Positions 26,288 to 34,605 of a DNA stretch of 64,000 nt are shown piece by piece. Positions within the stretch are counted from its first letter, which is position 1, and every line of letters starts with the position of its first letter. The position numbers and the translations under genes were made by a program. The notes under the pieces were generated by a model. It worked only from the letters and a program-made list of their open reading frames with translations, did no database searches and was not told the DNA's origin. This stretch comes from Actinosynnema pretiosum (GTDB lineage Bacteria > Actinomycetota > Actinomycetes > Mycobacteriales > Pseudonocardiaceae), in the NCBI RefSeq assembly GCF_024171695.1, contig NZ_JAMTCF010000014.1, forward strand, positions 218,680-282,679, given 5' to 3'.

Positions 26288-27675
26288 GAGCGCCTCCTCG
26301 TACTGGACCGCCTGCTGTGCGTGGCGGTGTCGGGAAGAAGGCCCCAGCGGCGCAGTACCGGCGTGATCGCCTGCCGCAGGCGGGGTGGGGTGACCTCGGC
26401 GGTGATGCCTGCCGCGGCGAGATCGGGATCGTGCGGCACGAACACCGCGTCGGGTAGCAGAGCGCTCACCCTCCGTCCGGCGGCACCGGCAACCCCTGTC
26501 GGCCAGCGTTTCGTACCCATCACCACCAGCTGCACGGGTGCGGTGGCCACTGCGGCCGAAATCCAGTGGTCGAGCCGGGCGAGAACCTGTTCGGCATGCA
26601 GCAGCGAGGGACGGCTGGGGCGCACCACCACCAGTGGTCGGGGCTGAGGTATGCCGCGCCGAAGCCATGCGCCCGCCCCCGCCAGCGGATGGGCGGTCAC
26701 CCGCCACGGGTCGTGGCCGAGGTCGACCACGGTGGCGTGCGGTTGCTGCATCGGTGGCCGCCACCAGCGCGGCGGCGGCACCATGCCCGGTGACAGGACC
26801 GGAAGGCAGGTTTCCAACTGCGCCAGCAGGGCTTGTGCCCGCCAAGAGAAGCGGATGCGCACCTGTGGGTGCGGGTGGGCCAACCACGGGCCCTGCGCCC
26901 GAGCGGCGGCGGACAGACCCGAGCGCGGAGGGTCGGCCGGGTCGACCAGTAGCACGCGGTGCCGCCCGAGTTGAAGAACGTCGGCCAGCACCGCGGCCAA
27001 CACCGAGGCCCCTGCGCCGGGCGAGCCGGCCAACACCGGGATCACCGCCCCGAAGCCGGTCCAGTTCACCGGCGTGATGACATCGGGCGGCAGTCCTTGG
27101 CGTTGCAGCGCCGCCGCAGCGGTCGCGACCGCACCCGTCGTCGTGTGCGCGATGCTCTCGGGCGCAGTGGGTCGGTCACCACCGAAGACCTGTTGAGCGC
27201 GGACGGTGTTCTCGACTGCGGCGGCCGCGGCGGCGAGCATCCCCGCTTCCACCGCGGCGTCGATGTCGGCGCCGGGCAGTCCCGGCCACGGTCGCCGGGC
27301 GGCCAGCACGAGATCGGACTCGACAGTGTGCAGGCCCTTGGGTTCGGCAGGATCTGCCGGGGGAATCGGTGGCATGTTTGAGAACGGCGTGGTGCTCTGC
27401 GCCATCGAGGAGGGGGTGTCCGTCGGCGGCGTGTCGCCGGAGGGGGGTGAAGCACCCTGCCGGTGGAGAGCGTGTCTGGCCGGGTGCTCCGCGAGCACCG
27501 GTTCGGTAAAGCCCGCCAGCGCCTGGTCATGGGGCGCGTGCGCCGGGACGGGTGGCGAGATGGTGCCCAGCTGTTCACCAAGTCGGGTGCCCTTATCGAA
27601 GGACACCGACGTCACCGGGGTCGTGGAGCCAGTGGGACCATCGTGCCCACGGGCATTGTGGCTCGTGGCGGTCAC
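26284..27675 (-). CDS. ParA/MinD-like ATPase at head of transfer operon
   Basis: A 463-residue protein; GTG 27675 is chosen because AGGAAGGAGAAGGGC precedes it. The first 140 residues are Pro/Thr/Ser-rich and probably disordered. The ATPase domain holds a deviant P-loop, AGSPGAGASVLAAVLAD (near residue 220), in which the usual Lys-Ser/Thr pair is absent, then RHRVLLVDPADPPRSGL at the switch position and HATVVDLGHDP further on. Similar ParA-like proteins head conjugation operons in related actinomycetes and may position the machinery. The lost P-loop Lys suggests weak or no ATP hydrolysis. It is the first gene of a row of nine. Confidence 0.75.
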   Translation of the reverse strand: MTATSHNARGHDGPTGSTTPVTSVSFDKGTRLGEQLGTISPPVPAHAPHDQALAGFTEPVLAEHPARHALHRQGASPPSGDTPPTDTPSSMAQSTTPFSNMPPIPPADPAEPKGLHTVESDLVLAARRPWPGLPGADIDAAVEAGMLAAAAAAVENTVRAQQVFGGDRPTAPESIAHTTTGAVATAAAALQRQGLPPDVITPVNWTGFGAVIPVLAGSPGAGASVLAAVLADVLQLGRHRVLLVDPADPPRSGLSAAARAQGPWLAHPHPQVRIRFSWRAQALLAQLETCLPVLSPGMVPPPRWWRPPMQQPHATVVDLGHDPWRVTAHPLAGAGAWLRRGIPQPRPLVVVRPSRPSLLHAEQVLARLDHWISAAVATAPVQLVVMGTKRWPTGVAGAAGRRVSALLPDAVFVPHDPDLAAAGITAEVTPPRLRQAITPVLRRWGLLPDTATHSRRSSTRRRS

Positions 27676-28130
27676 GCCCTTCTCCTTCCTGGGTAGCGCC
27701 GGTGCGGGTAGGCGGCCGAGGGCGTCCCGTGACGTCTGGTGTGCGGGGTGGAACTGCCTTCGGCGATGCGGGGGTGGTCTGCTAGCGGCCTCTGCCGACC
27801 GCCCGACGGCCCTAGACAGGGCGTGCGAGGGCACGCCAGGCAGCCGCGGCGGTTCCTGGAACCGGAGTCCGACACCCCGCTGTGTCTGGTTCTTTTGTTG
27901 TCGAAGCCTTGGTCATCGGCATCGGCGAGACGGTCGGCGCGCCGCTACGACGCGGTGCGGCTGCTCGACCTCGTGTGTCGGTCATGCATCAAGCCCTTGT
28001 GCGGTTCACCGGAACAACCCCGGTGCCCCTCGGTCTCCTGGGCCTGTAGAGCCGGTCGGGTCTTGCGTGGACGGTCCGCCCACGCAATGACCTCGTCGGC
28101 GGTTAGCAGTCACCAACCCGCCCCCCGAAC
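27676..28130. other. Divergent intergenic region
   Basis: About 450 bp between the transfer operon and the EspR-like regulator. It contains a small hairpin (TTGCGTGG at 28063-28070 paired with 28080-28087). The promoter of the transfer operon should lie here but no clear -35/-10 pair was recognised. No gene is supported. Confidence 0.5.
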
Positions 28131-28146
28131 GTCCATTTCAGTTGAC
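28131..28146 (-). promoter_or_regulatory. Operator-like motif overlapping regulator -35
   Basis: Read on the minus strand this is GTCAACTGAAATGGAC, a copy of the shared motif. Its GTTGAC end overlaps the TTGACG -35 box (28142-28147) of the regulator promoter, so binding should repress. Confidence 0.7.
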
Positions 28147-28170
28147 GTGCTACCAGTTAAAGGATATGTG
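28142..28170 (+). promoter_or_regulatory. Likely promoter of the EspR-like regulator
   Basis: TTGACG (28142-28147), a 17-bp spacer, and TATGTG (28165-28170). The region is AT-rich relative to its surroundings. Operator copies flank it on both sides. Confidence 0.55.
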
Positions 28171-28183
28171 ATATGTCAGGGAT

Positions 28184-28199
28184 GTCAACTGATGTGGAC
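28184..28199 (+). promoter_or_regulatory. Operator-like motif downstream of regulator promoter
   Basis: GTCAACTGATGTGGAC. It matches the second relaxase-upstream copy in 15 of 16 positions. It lies near the expected transcription start, 53 bp (about five helical turns) from the inverted copy at 28131. Confidence 0.72.
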
Positions 28200-28287
28200 G
28201 CGCGAGAGTGCGGTCGTCTAGATTCTGCCTTCACGGGCGGTCGTCGACCGTCCATGACACGTCCCGGACCAACGAGGAGGCACTGCC

Positions 28288-28752
28288 GTGGCAGAGACAC
28301 CCACGCTCGCGCAGACCATCGACAAGCTCTTCAAGACGATCAAGCGGCCCGACGGCCGCGAGCACTCCATGGAGGCGGTCGCCAAGGCGTGCACCGCCTG
28401 GCTGCGCGAGCGCGATCAGGGCAAGTCCTTTTCCAAGGAGTACATGCGTCAGCTTCGCTCGGGGGCCGCGAATAATCCCACCAAGAACCACCTTGAAGCG
28501 CTCGCGGCCTTCTTCGATGTCGCCCCGGCGATCTTCCTCGACTCGGAAAGTTCCCGGCAGATCCAGGCCGACCTCGAACTGGTGGCCGCAGTGCGCGATA
28601 CTGGGGTGCAGGCAGTCGCCCTGCGCGCTCTGAGTCTCTCGCCAGCCAACCGGGCGCAGATCCTGGAAATCATGCGCACCATGCAGGCGAAGCAAGCTGG
28701 TGACATCGGCAACGATGCGTCCGCAGCCGAATCGAGGCAGTCGTCGACCTGA
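28288..28752 (+). CDS. EspR-like/XRE-type HTH transcriptional regulator
   Basis: A 154-residue protein starting at GTG 28288 behind AACGAGGAGG. The N-terminal 80 residues resemble the HTH of mycobacterial EspR: an extended first helix (TLAQTIDKLFKTIKRPDG), a turn with SKEYMRQLRSGAANNPT as recognition region, and KNHLEALAAFFDVAPAIFLD. The C-terminal helices (ALRALSLSPANRAQILEIMR) would be the dimerisation part. Two copies of a 16-bp motif flank its promoter and two more precede the relaxase, so it is the best candidate for the regulator of transfer, with autoregulation. That link is inference from site placement. Confidence 0.85.
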   Translation: MAETPTLAQTIDKLFKTIKRPDGREHSMEAVAKACTAWLRERDQGKSFSKEYMRQLRSGAANNPTKNHLEALAAFFDVAPAIFLDSESSRQIQADLELVAAVRDTGVQAVALRALSLSPANRAQILEIMRTMQAKQAGDIGNDASAAESRQSST

Positions 28753-28846
28753 CGCACCTGTTGGCCTAGCAACCGATGACGGTCCTGTGCCACAGAGCAG
28801 CTGGCCGAGCCTGAGCACGGCCGAGCACGTGGTGGCCAGCGCATCG

Positions 28847-29878
28847 TCACCGGTCACTCCGAGCTCCGCCGACGGCGGTCCAACCGACTGCCTCCTCGGC
28901 CTGTCGGCGTAAGGCGATCACATTCGGGTCCCCGCGCAGAGCGGTGCCTACCCGGACCAATCGATGCGCCTCAGCGAGCAGATCCGGCGTTCCGGAACGG
29001 TTCCGGGGCAGAATGAGGTCAACCACCTCATCGTGGTGCCGACGACCGGCACGGCGAGCGTCTAGAGCGGCACCGAGTTCGGCCGCCTCCAGCAGCACAT
29101 CGGCTGCCGTGGCGTCTAGGCCTCGCATGTCGGCGGTGGCCAACGCCCACCCCGGAAGTTCTGGCGGGATGTATGGGCGCAGCACGAGCTGGGCATCCCG
29201 GATCTCCAGAACACGACGGTAGAGCCGAAACCTCGCGCGTTTGCTCGGACTCAGGGAATCCTCGTCCACACTGTGCAGTCGCACCTGCGGGATTTCGGCG
29301 GTCAGTTGCCGCCACAACGGCGCAAGGTCCTGGGTGATCTGCCACGCCCGTCGACGGACCGGATGATCAGAAATAGCCTCCGCATCCTCAGAAGTATCTT
29401 GCTGCGCTGACATGCCTTCCAGATGACGGTTGCGGGCACCGCTGACTCGCGAGAGCACCAACGAGGCGAACAGCTCAGCCTCGCGCTCGTGGAGGGAGTC
29501 GTAGATGGTTCGCCGCAGGATGCGCCGCACCAGCGCGGGCGACAATGTCGGCAACAGCAGCCGCAGCACATCGTCACGAGCAATAAGCGCAGACCCATCA
29601 CCGTCGGGGCCCGAGGGAGTGTGATCCAAAAGCAAGTGACCGACCTCATGCAACACTGTGTGTTGTGCTTGCAAGGGCGGTACATCTTCGACGTAGAAGA
29701 TGTAATCGACTTCCACTGTGCGGATCAGCATCCCACAGGGCTGATCGACACCGGGACGCCCCGGAACGAGCTCGATCTTCTTGCCCCGCTTCGTAGACAG
29801 CGCGGCCAGGAACTGATCGATATCAAACGGACGAGGGATAACTAGCGTACTGATCAGTCTTTCACAGCGTGCCACCAT
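28847..29878 (-). CDS. ImmA/IrrE-type metallopeptidase fused to a DUF6545-like domain
   Basis: A 343-residue protein; ATG 29878 is preferred over the upstream ATG 29956 because family members begin with a pattern like ARCERLISTLVIPRPFDID. Residues 1-150 are an ImmA/IrrE domain with the zinc motif HTVLHEVGHLLLDH (HExxH). Residues 200-343 begin with FRLYRRVLEIRDAQLVLRPY, which matches the DUF6545 domain usually at the C-terminus of multi-helix MAB_1171c-type membrane proteins. In actinomycetes such a protein is often the neighbour of an ImmA/IrrE gene and an XRE regulator; here the two soluble parts are one polypeptide and the membrane half is missing. It is convergent with the EspR-like gene. 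Confidence 0.75.
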   Translation of the reverse strand: MVARCERLISTLVIPRPFDIDQFLAALSTKRGKKIELVPGRPGVDQPCGMLIRTVEVDYIFYVEDVPPLQAQHTVLHEVGHLLLDHTPSGPDGDGSALIARDDVLRLLLPTLSPALVRRILRRTIYDSLHEREAELFASLVLSRVSGARNRHLEGMSAQQDTSEDAEAISDHPVRRRAWQITQDLAPLWRQLTAEIPQVRLHSVDEDSLSPSKRARFRLYRRVLEIRDAQLVLRPYIPPELPGWALATADMRGLDATAADVLLEAAELGAALDARRAGRRHHDEVVDLILPRNRSGTPDLLAEAHRLVRVGTALRGDPNVIALRRQAEEAVGWTAVGGARSDR

Positions 29879-30125
29879 GCTCAAGGCCGCGGGCTCCTTT
29901 GGCGGTCCAACACTGCGCACGAGCACTGGACGATGGGTGTTCTGTTTTCCGTGCAAATTCGTCTGAAATATCCTGCATGATCATGCGTTCGGACGTGTAC
30001 GGTTTGATCGGCCGCCACGCGTCCTTGACTACGACCGCTCCGTCGCCATATCGGCACGACCGTGCCGTCCAGGAACCAGCCTGCACGAACTACGGCATCG
30101 TCGTAGGCGCGCGTTGCGGCAGCGG

Positions 30126-30557
30126 TCACCAGTAGGTCGTCTCGGTCACCACGGCCGCCGGTCGCTCCGCCAGCAGCAGACGGGCCTGGAAGTCCAGCGC
30201 CGGGACGTCTGCACGCACCGGTCCGGCGATGCGCACGGTGAACTGGGTGGCGCGTTGCACCGCCGTGCCGAGTAGTTCCCCCAGTAGGACGCTGCCCTCT
30301 CTCGGCACCGTGTGCCCGTCGATCCCGAGGCCCAGGGCCGGTTCGTACACCAACGCGGTCACCGTGGCCAGGTGCACGGTCGGGTCGCCGACGGCAGGCA
30401 CCAGGTAGCCCTCGCGCACGGTGACACGGGTACCGGGCGGGATGTCGAGCAGCGTGGCCTCCAACTCGTTCGCCTCGCGGCGCGTGTCGGGCGCCCGTGC
30501 TTTTCCGCGCACGGTGACGCCTGTCCACCAGGACAGGACCGCGGTGTAGCTTGCCAT
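30126..30557 (-). CDS. Hypothetical protein (143 aa)
   Basis: Starts at ATG 30557. The sequence reads as a beta-rich small domain (GTRVTVREGYLVPAVGDPTV, TALVYEPALGLGIDG, TQFTVRIAGPVRADVP) with no signal peptide. A strong AGGAAGGAGAGA lies about 40 nt upstream of this ATG but would serve a different frame (a TTG at 30597), so either a short leader peptide is translated first or the start is misread. No family is recognised. It is the last gene of the minus-strand group that begins near 31 kb, though a hairpin separates it from the next gene upstream. Confidence 0.6.
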   Translation of the reverse strand: MASYTAVLSWWTGVTVRGKARAPDTRREANELEATLLDIPPGTRVTVREGYLVPAVGDPTVHLATVTALVYEPALGLGIDGHTVPREGSVLLGELLGTAVQRATQFTVRIAGPVRADVPALDFQARLLLAERPAAVVTETTYW

Positions 30558-30630
30558 GCGCTCGGTGTTGACGCGTGTCGATGTCGATGGGGAACAAGTT
30601 GTCTCTCCTTCCTGGGGATCGGCGGTAGAG

Positions 30631-30669
30631 GCGTGGCCCGCCCTCCTGGGAAGTGGGGGCGGGCCACGC
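30631..30669. terminator. Perfect 13-bp hairpin terminator
   Basis: GCGTGGCCCGCCC (30631-30643) pairs with 30657-30669 around a 13-nt loop, just after the stop of the Thr/Pro-rich secreted protein gene on the minus strand. Confidence 0.75.
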
Positions 30670-30690
30670 GCCGAGGGTCGATCACCCGGT

Positions 30691-31062
30691 TCACCCGGTG
30701 ACGGGGTGTTGGGCGACGACGACCGACGGCGCCGGTGCCGGGATCACGACCATGCTGGTCGTCGGCGAACCAGTCGACGGATTGGTCGATGCCGGGACCT
30801 CCGGTGCCGACGCCGGCGTCAACGACGAGGTTGTCGACGGGGTGGTGGTCGGGCGGGACGTCGTGGTGGTCGGCTTGGGTACGCTCGTGGTCGGCTTGGG
30901 CGTGGTGATCGTGGGCGCGGTTGTCGTCGTGGACGGTGGGATGCTTATTCCCGCCGCCTGTGCCGATGCGTTGGTCGTGACCAGCAGGGTGGCCGCACCG
31001 GCGACGAGGGCACCGGCTGCCATACCGGCCAGGGCGATGCGGGCAGATCTGGTGGTTGCCAC
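30691..31062 (-). CDS. Secreted Thr/Pro-rich protein
   Basis: A 123-residue protein from GTG 31062 behind AAGGAGAACA. A signal peptide is clear: RSAR, a hydrophobic core (IALAGMAAGALVAGAATLLV) and a cleavage-like ASA-QA near residue 34. The mature part is almost entirely Thr, Pro, Ser and Ala with repeated TTT and PTTT units, typical of an extended, possibly glycosylated wall-spanning stalk. It has no catalytic domain and no LPXTG motif. It lies next to an L,D-transpeptidase gene, which fits a surface role in this element. Confidence 0.75.
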   Translation of the reverse strand: MATTRSARIALAGMAAGALVAGAATLLVTTNASAQAAGISIPPSTTTTAPTITTPKPTTSVPKPTTTTSRPTTTPSTTSSLTPASAPEVPASTNPSTGSPTTSMVVIPAPAPSVVVAQHPVTG

Positions 31063-31114
31063 TGTTCTCCTTGTGATTGACTGGTTTTTCGAGTACTAGG
31101 CGATGCACTGCGGT

Positions 31115-32056
31115 CTAGGTGATGACTACGGCGGTGCCTGCCGGAATGGGCTGTCCGTCGTTGCCGGTGGTCACGGCGTGGAGTGCGTCGGCGGGAACGC
31201 GGACGCAGCCATCGGAGCTGGCGGTGCCGAACACGCCGTGGTCAGGCCAGCCGTGGATACCGATGGTGCCGGGGCCTCCGCCGTAGGTGGTGTAGGTGTC
31301 GGAGTGCGCGCCGAGCACCACCAGCACCGGGCTGTAGGTCGCCGCGGGGTCGCGGATCACGGCGACCATGAACGTGCGTCCCGTGGGGGTGACCGAGTTC
31401 GGGGCGCCGATGCCGACCGTCCAGCGGCCGATTTCGCGGTCGTGGTGGTGCAGCGTCATGGTGAAACTCGATCGGTCGACGGTGATGAGGTACGGCGTCG
31501 AGGTGAACGTGATGGGCGGTTCCACTGCCAGCCAGGCGACGCTGTTATTGGGGCGTGACGGCAGGGCGACCATGACCCAGCCCGGTTGGCGGTCCAGGAC
31601 CGGGAGCCAGGTGTCGACTCGGGCGCGTGTGGGTTCGATACCGATAAGCTGGGTGCTGGGCACCGCAGCGACGGGATCGCCACCCGGTGCGGTGTAGGCC
31701 GCCACGGTGCGGATGGGGTGCGCCATCATGCCGGTCGGCGGCTGGCCGGGTGCCGGGTCGCGTGGAGCGGCGGGGATCGACGTGAAGACGTCACTCTGCG
31801 GCAACAGATCGAGCTGTTCCTGGGACACCGGTTGAGCCTGAGGAGTTGCCGTCCGGTCGGCCGCCGAACTGGCATTCTGTTGTGATTGCCGGCCAGCCGC
31901 GAGGCCGGGGGCGGGCTGATCGCGCCCCCGGTCCTCGGCAGTGGCGTAGGCGAGTGCGGCCACGGTCAGGACGGACAGCGCAAGCCCGCCGAGGACGAGT
32001 CTCCGGCTGCGGCGTGAACCCATATGTGAGGCTGCACTGGTCTCGCCGTGGCGCAT
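31115..32056 (-). CDS. L,D-transpeptidase (YkuD family), membrane-anchored
   Basis: A 313-residue protein from ATG 32056, preceded by a near-ideal TAAGGAGGTGACC. An N-terminal anchor follows a basic stretch (RRSRRLVLGGLALSVLTVAA). After a linker, an SH3-like segment (TWLPVLDRQPGWVMVALPSR) precedes the YkuD domain, with TPTGRTFM, the His in IGIHGW and the catalytic Cys in SSDGCVRVPADAL. It would form 3-3 cross-links or attach proteins to peptidoglycan. A wall-modifying enzyme on a conjugative element could alter the donor or recipient wall. A broken paralog is at 38250. Confidence 0.92.
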   Translation of the reverse strand: MRHGETSAASHMGSRRSRRLVLGGLALSVLTVAALAYATAEDRGRDQPAPGLAAGRQSQQNASSAADRTATPQAQPVSQEQLDLLPQSDVFTSIPAAPRDPAPGQPPTGMMAHPIRTVAAYTAPGGDPVAAVPSTQLIGIEPTRARVDTWLPVLDRQPGWVMVALPSRPNNSVAWLAVEPPITFTSTPYLITVDRSSFTMTLHHHDREIGRWTVGIGAPNSVTPTGRTFMVAVIRDPAATYSPVLVVLGAHSDTYTTYGGGPGTIGIHGWPDHGVFGTASSDGCVRVPADALHAVTTGNDGQPIPAGTAVVIT

Positions 32057-32182
32057 GGCGGTCACCTCCTTAGTAGCAAGTGGATGGTGAGATGGTGCGG
32101 TGAGAGTGTGGTACGCCGGACGCCCCCGACGGCGGCGGTGCACCTGGTGATTCGGGACAGGCGGTTCCCGGTTGTGGATTCG

Positions 32183-32731
32183 TCAGCAGCCACGGCCGTT
32201 GTAGTAGGCGTAGGTGATCAGCCCGCCCTGGAGGGCAGGGTGGGCAGACAGGTTGGACTTGCCGGGCCACACGCAGATCGAGCGTGTCGCGCCTGCACCC
32301 CACCAGAACTCGACGTTGATCGAGATCCGCCCGGAGCCGCAGTGGATGTAGTAGGAGTTGACATTGGGCGCGTACCAGCCGCATGCCTGGGCCGTCACTC
32401 CGTCGGTGCCCGCTTGAGCTCGCGCCGGAACGGCAAGGCCGCTTTCGCTCTGGATCCGGGATCCCGGCAGGGGTGCTCCGGCCTGCGCCTGGATCTGCGA
32501 ACCGGGACTGCCGGCGTTCTGGATCTGTGCCCCCGGCGTCGCGTAGGGCGCCTGCCAGGCAACGGGTTGTGCAGACTGCACCTCGCTCTGGGAGCCCGTA
32601 GTGCTTCCGGCGGGCTTGTAGGGACCGCCCATGGCGATCTGCGCCGAGGCGCTTCCTGCGGTGACGGCCAGCGACAGGCCGAGTGCGAGGCCAAACACAC
32701 CAAGCAGGCGCAGGATGAACGTGCGTGTCAT
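32183..32731 (-). CDS. Secreted DUF6355-family protein
   Basis: A 182-residue protein from ATG 32731 with a signal peptide (FILRLLGVFGLALGLSLAVT, cleavage near ASA-QI). A Gln/Ser/Pro-rich spacer with repeats of GSQIQ- and GAQIQ-like units covers about residues 30-115. The C-terminal 65 residues (ACGWYAPNVNSYYIHCGSGR, then FWWGAGATRSICVWPG and YYNGRGC) match DUF6355, a small secreted domain with four conserved Cys likely in disulfides. Its function is unknown. It lies just upstream of the L,D-transpeptidase on the same strand. Confidence 0.8.
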   Translation of the reverse strand: MTRTFILRLLGVFGLALGLSLAVTAGSASAQIAMGGPYKPAGSTTGSQSEVQSAQPVAWQAPYATPGAQIQNAGSPGSQIQAQAGAPLPGSRIQSESGLAVPARAQAGTDGVTAQACGWYAPNVNSYYIHCGSGRISINVEFWWGAGATRSICVWPGKSNLSAHPALQGGLITYAYYNGRGC

Positions 32732-32758
32732 CGGTGTCCTTACTTCTGGGTGGGGATG

Positions 32759-32820
32759 GTGTGCCGCGCCGCTCGCCGTGCCCCAGGGGGATTTCGGGCC
32801 TGAGCGACGGCGCGGCACAC
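32759..32820. terminator. Hairpin between envelope genes
   Basis: GTGTGCCGCGCCG (32759-32771) pairs perfectly with 32808-32820 across a 36-nt loop that has further pairing (CTCGC/GAGCG-like). It separates the lipoprotein-like gene ending at 32982 from the DUF6355 gene start at 32731. Confidence 0.6.
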
Positions 32821-32981
32821 CCCGCCGGTCGGGATTGACCGGCAGTTCTGTGCTCACCTGCCAGCCGGCGGTGAGACTCCGACCCGCGTGACAGGCGGGT
32901 GGTCTGTGGTTGTCACCGGGCGGGGCGCGTGGCGCGCAGACCGACACCCGGAAGACATGAAGTTGTTGCTGTGGAACGGGT

Positions 32982-33413
32982 TCAGCGTCGGCTTGAGGTC
33001 AGGTTGTGTGCCCAGAAAACGCGGATCGGGTCGCAAGAGGCCGCCCCCACGGGCGGAATGTGCCCGGTGGCTTCAACGTCCTGCCTCACCGGTCGGGCAC
33101 CGGCTCGTGCCTGGCGTTCGCCGTCGTCGGCGACCGTGCCCGTGAGCTGGAAACGCTGTCCGCTGGGCAGCTCCAGCATCACGCATCCAGGCTGACGACC
33201 GGCCCAGTCGACACGTCCGGCGACGGTGACCATCGAGCCGCGGGCCTGCGGCGGCGGAACCACCACCGAGGTCATCACTCGGGTATAGGAGTGTTCCGCC
33301 TGCGCGGACTCCGGCACGACGACGTTCTCCGCCTGCCGTGTCACACAAGCGACCGCGGCCACCAGGCCGCTCGACACTCCCAGCACGGCACAGGTGCGCC
33401 GATGACGCCTCAT
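32982..33413 (-). CDS. Putative secreted or anchored OB-like small protein
   Basis: A 143-residue protein from ATG 33413, which overlaps the upstream gene's stop by 4 bp. The N-terminus MRRHRRTCAVLGVSSGLVAA is a signal peptide or anchor; the following AVACV could serve as a weak lipobox. The middle region (SMVTVAGRVDWAGRQPGCVM, then LPSGQRFQLTGTVAD) has the strand pattern of a small OB-type beta barrel. Function is unknown. Translational coupling to the next gene upstream implies a shared role. Confidence 0.65.
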   Translation of the reverse strand: MRRHRRTCAVLGVSSGLVAAVACVTRQAENVVVPESAQAEHSYTRVMTSVVVPPPQARGSMVTVAGRVDWAGRQPGCVMLELPSGQRFQLTGTVADDGERQARAGARPVRQDVEATGHIPPVGAASCDPIRVFWAHNLTSSRR

Positions 33414-34300
33414 CGCAGGTCGCCTTTGTCGACCGGAGCGTTCACGTCCCAGAACATCGAAGCCGACAGCGGGACCGTCTTCCGGGACCGCCACAGCGAC
33501 GCCGAGTGGATCGTCCCGGCAGCCAGGATCAGAGAGTTCGGTTGCCCCATCCGTGGCGCCAGGTCGTCGAGGACGGCATGGGCGGTCTCGGGTGCGAAGT
33601 CCCGGCCGAGCAGCCAGATCCTCGCGGGCAGTCCGGCTCCGCGCAGGACGGCGTAGATCTCGCGAATGGCGGGCAGGTAGCCCAGGGCCCACTGGCCGCA
33701 CTGATCCGGTTGTAGGGCGGCGGACAGGTCGTCGTCGTCGCCGTCGCGACGCCAGGCCGAGCCCCACTCCTCGACACCGTCCAGGACGAACACGCCCAGT
33801 CCGGTGGTAGTGGCTCGCCGCGGGTCGAGGGTGAGAAACGTGGTCTCGTCGTCGAAGACGGTCACCTGGGCGGGCACATCCGGCGAGCGGCGCCAGCCTT
33901 CGGCAGCCGCCCACAGCGGGCCGGCGGGCGGGTCGAGCCCGATCACGAACTCGCGGAGGTCCTCGGCCAGGCAGCGTGTGTGTTCCAGTTGCTCCACTGC
34001 TCCGGTGTGATCACCCACAGCCTGTTCCAGGGCGCTGATGTCGGGCTGCGACGCGGCTCTGATCACCGCGATGCGCCGCTGCGCGGCATCGATCCGTTCC
34101 AAAGCTTCGGCTGCCTCCTGCCGCAGCGCCGCCTCTAACAGCACCAGATCGTGGGCAGCGTCCGCAGTCAGCTCCTGGTTCGTCCCATCCCCGATCAGCC
34201 GCTGGGCGATCGGCACCGGCACCTCGTCCGCTCGGTGTCCGAGCAGCACCAGCAGCCGTCCTTCCACGGTGTGTCGCCACCGCGCACGACGTGTCTCCAT
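33410..34300 (-). CDS. Hypothetical protein (296 aa)
   Basis: ATG 34300 (METRRARWRH) follows GTGGGGGAACGG and is preferred over the GTG at 34312. A helical coiled region covers about residues 45-115 (AHDLVLLEAALRQEAAEALE, ERIDAAQRRIAVIRA). The C-terminal half holds beta-like sequence (ETTFLTLDPRRATTTGLGVF) and the phrase RIWLLGRDFAPETAHAVLDD, which reads like a Rossmann-type strand-helix. No family is recognised and there is no signal peptide. It is the first gene of the envelope group on the minus strand, next to an AT-rich repeat region. Confidence 0.65.
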   Translation of the reverse strand: METRRARWRHTVEGRLLVLLGHRADEVPVPIAQRLIGDGTNQELTADAAHDLVLLEAALRQEAAEALERIDAAQRRIAVIRAASQPDISALEQAVGDHTGAVEQLEHTRCLAEDLREFVIGLDPPAGPLWAAAEGWRRSPDVPAQVTVFDDETTFLTLDPRRATTTGLGVFVLDGVEEWGSAWRRDGDDDDLSAALQPDQCGQWALGYLPAIREIYAVLRGAGLPARIWLLGRDFAPETAHAVLDDLAPRMGQPNSLILAAGTIHSASLWRSRKTVPLSASMFWDVNAPVDKGDLR

Positions 34301-34605
34301 CCGTTCCCCCACTTATCCACCACCAACAGGCCATGGTCGAACCGCATTACCCGGTATCGCACGACGGCCGCCCCCTGGCAGTCGACGAACAATCCATCCG
34401 TTGAGCACGGGCAACTCCGTCGTACGGCGACGACCCGCGCAACCGCAACGAGCCATCGGTGACACCGACAAGCCCCGACTCCTCCGACAACAGCGAGTGC
34501 CGTCGCCGAAGAAACGATGACACAATCACCTGCACCGCGTCACGAAAAATCTCGGAACTCCTACGAAAAAGCCCTCTAACTGCGCAAACGCGGAACACGT
34601 AAACA

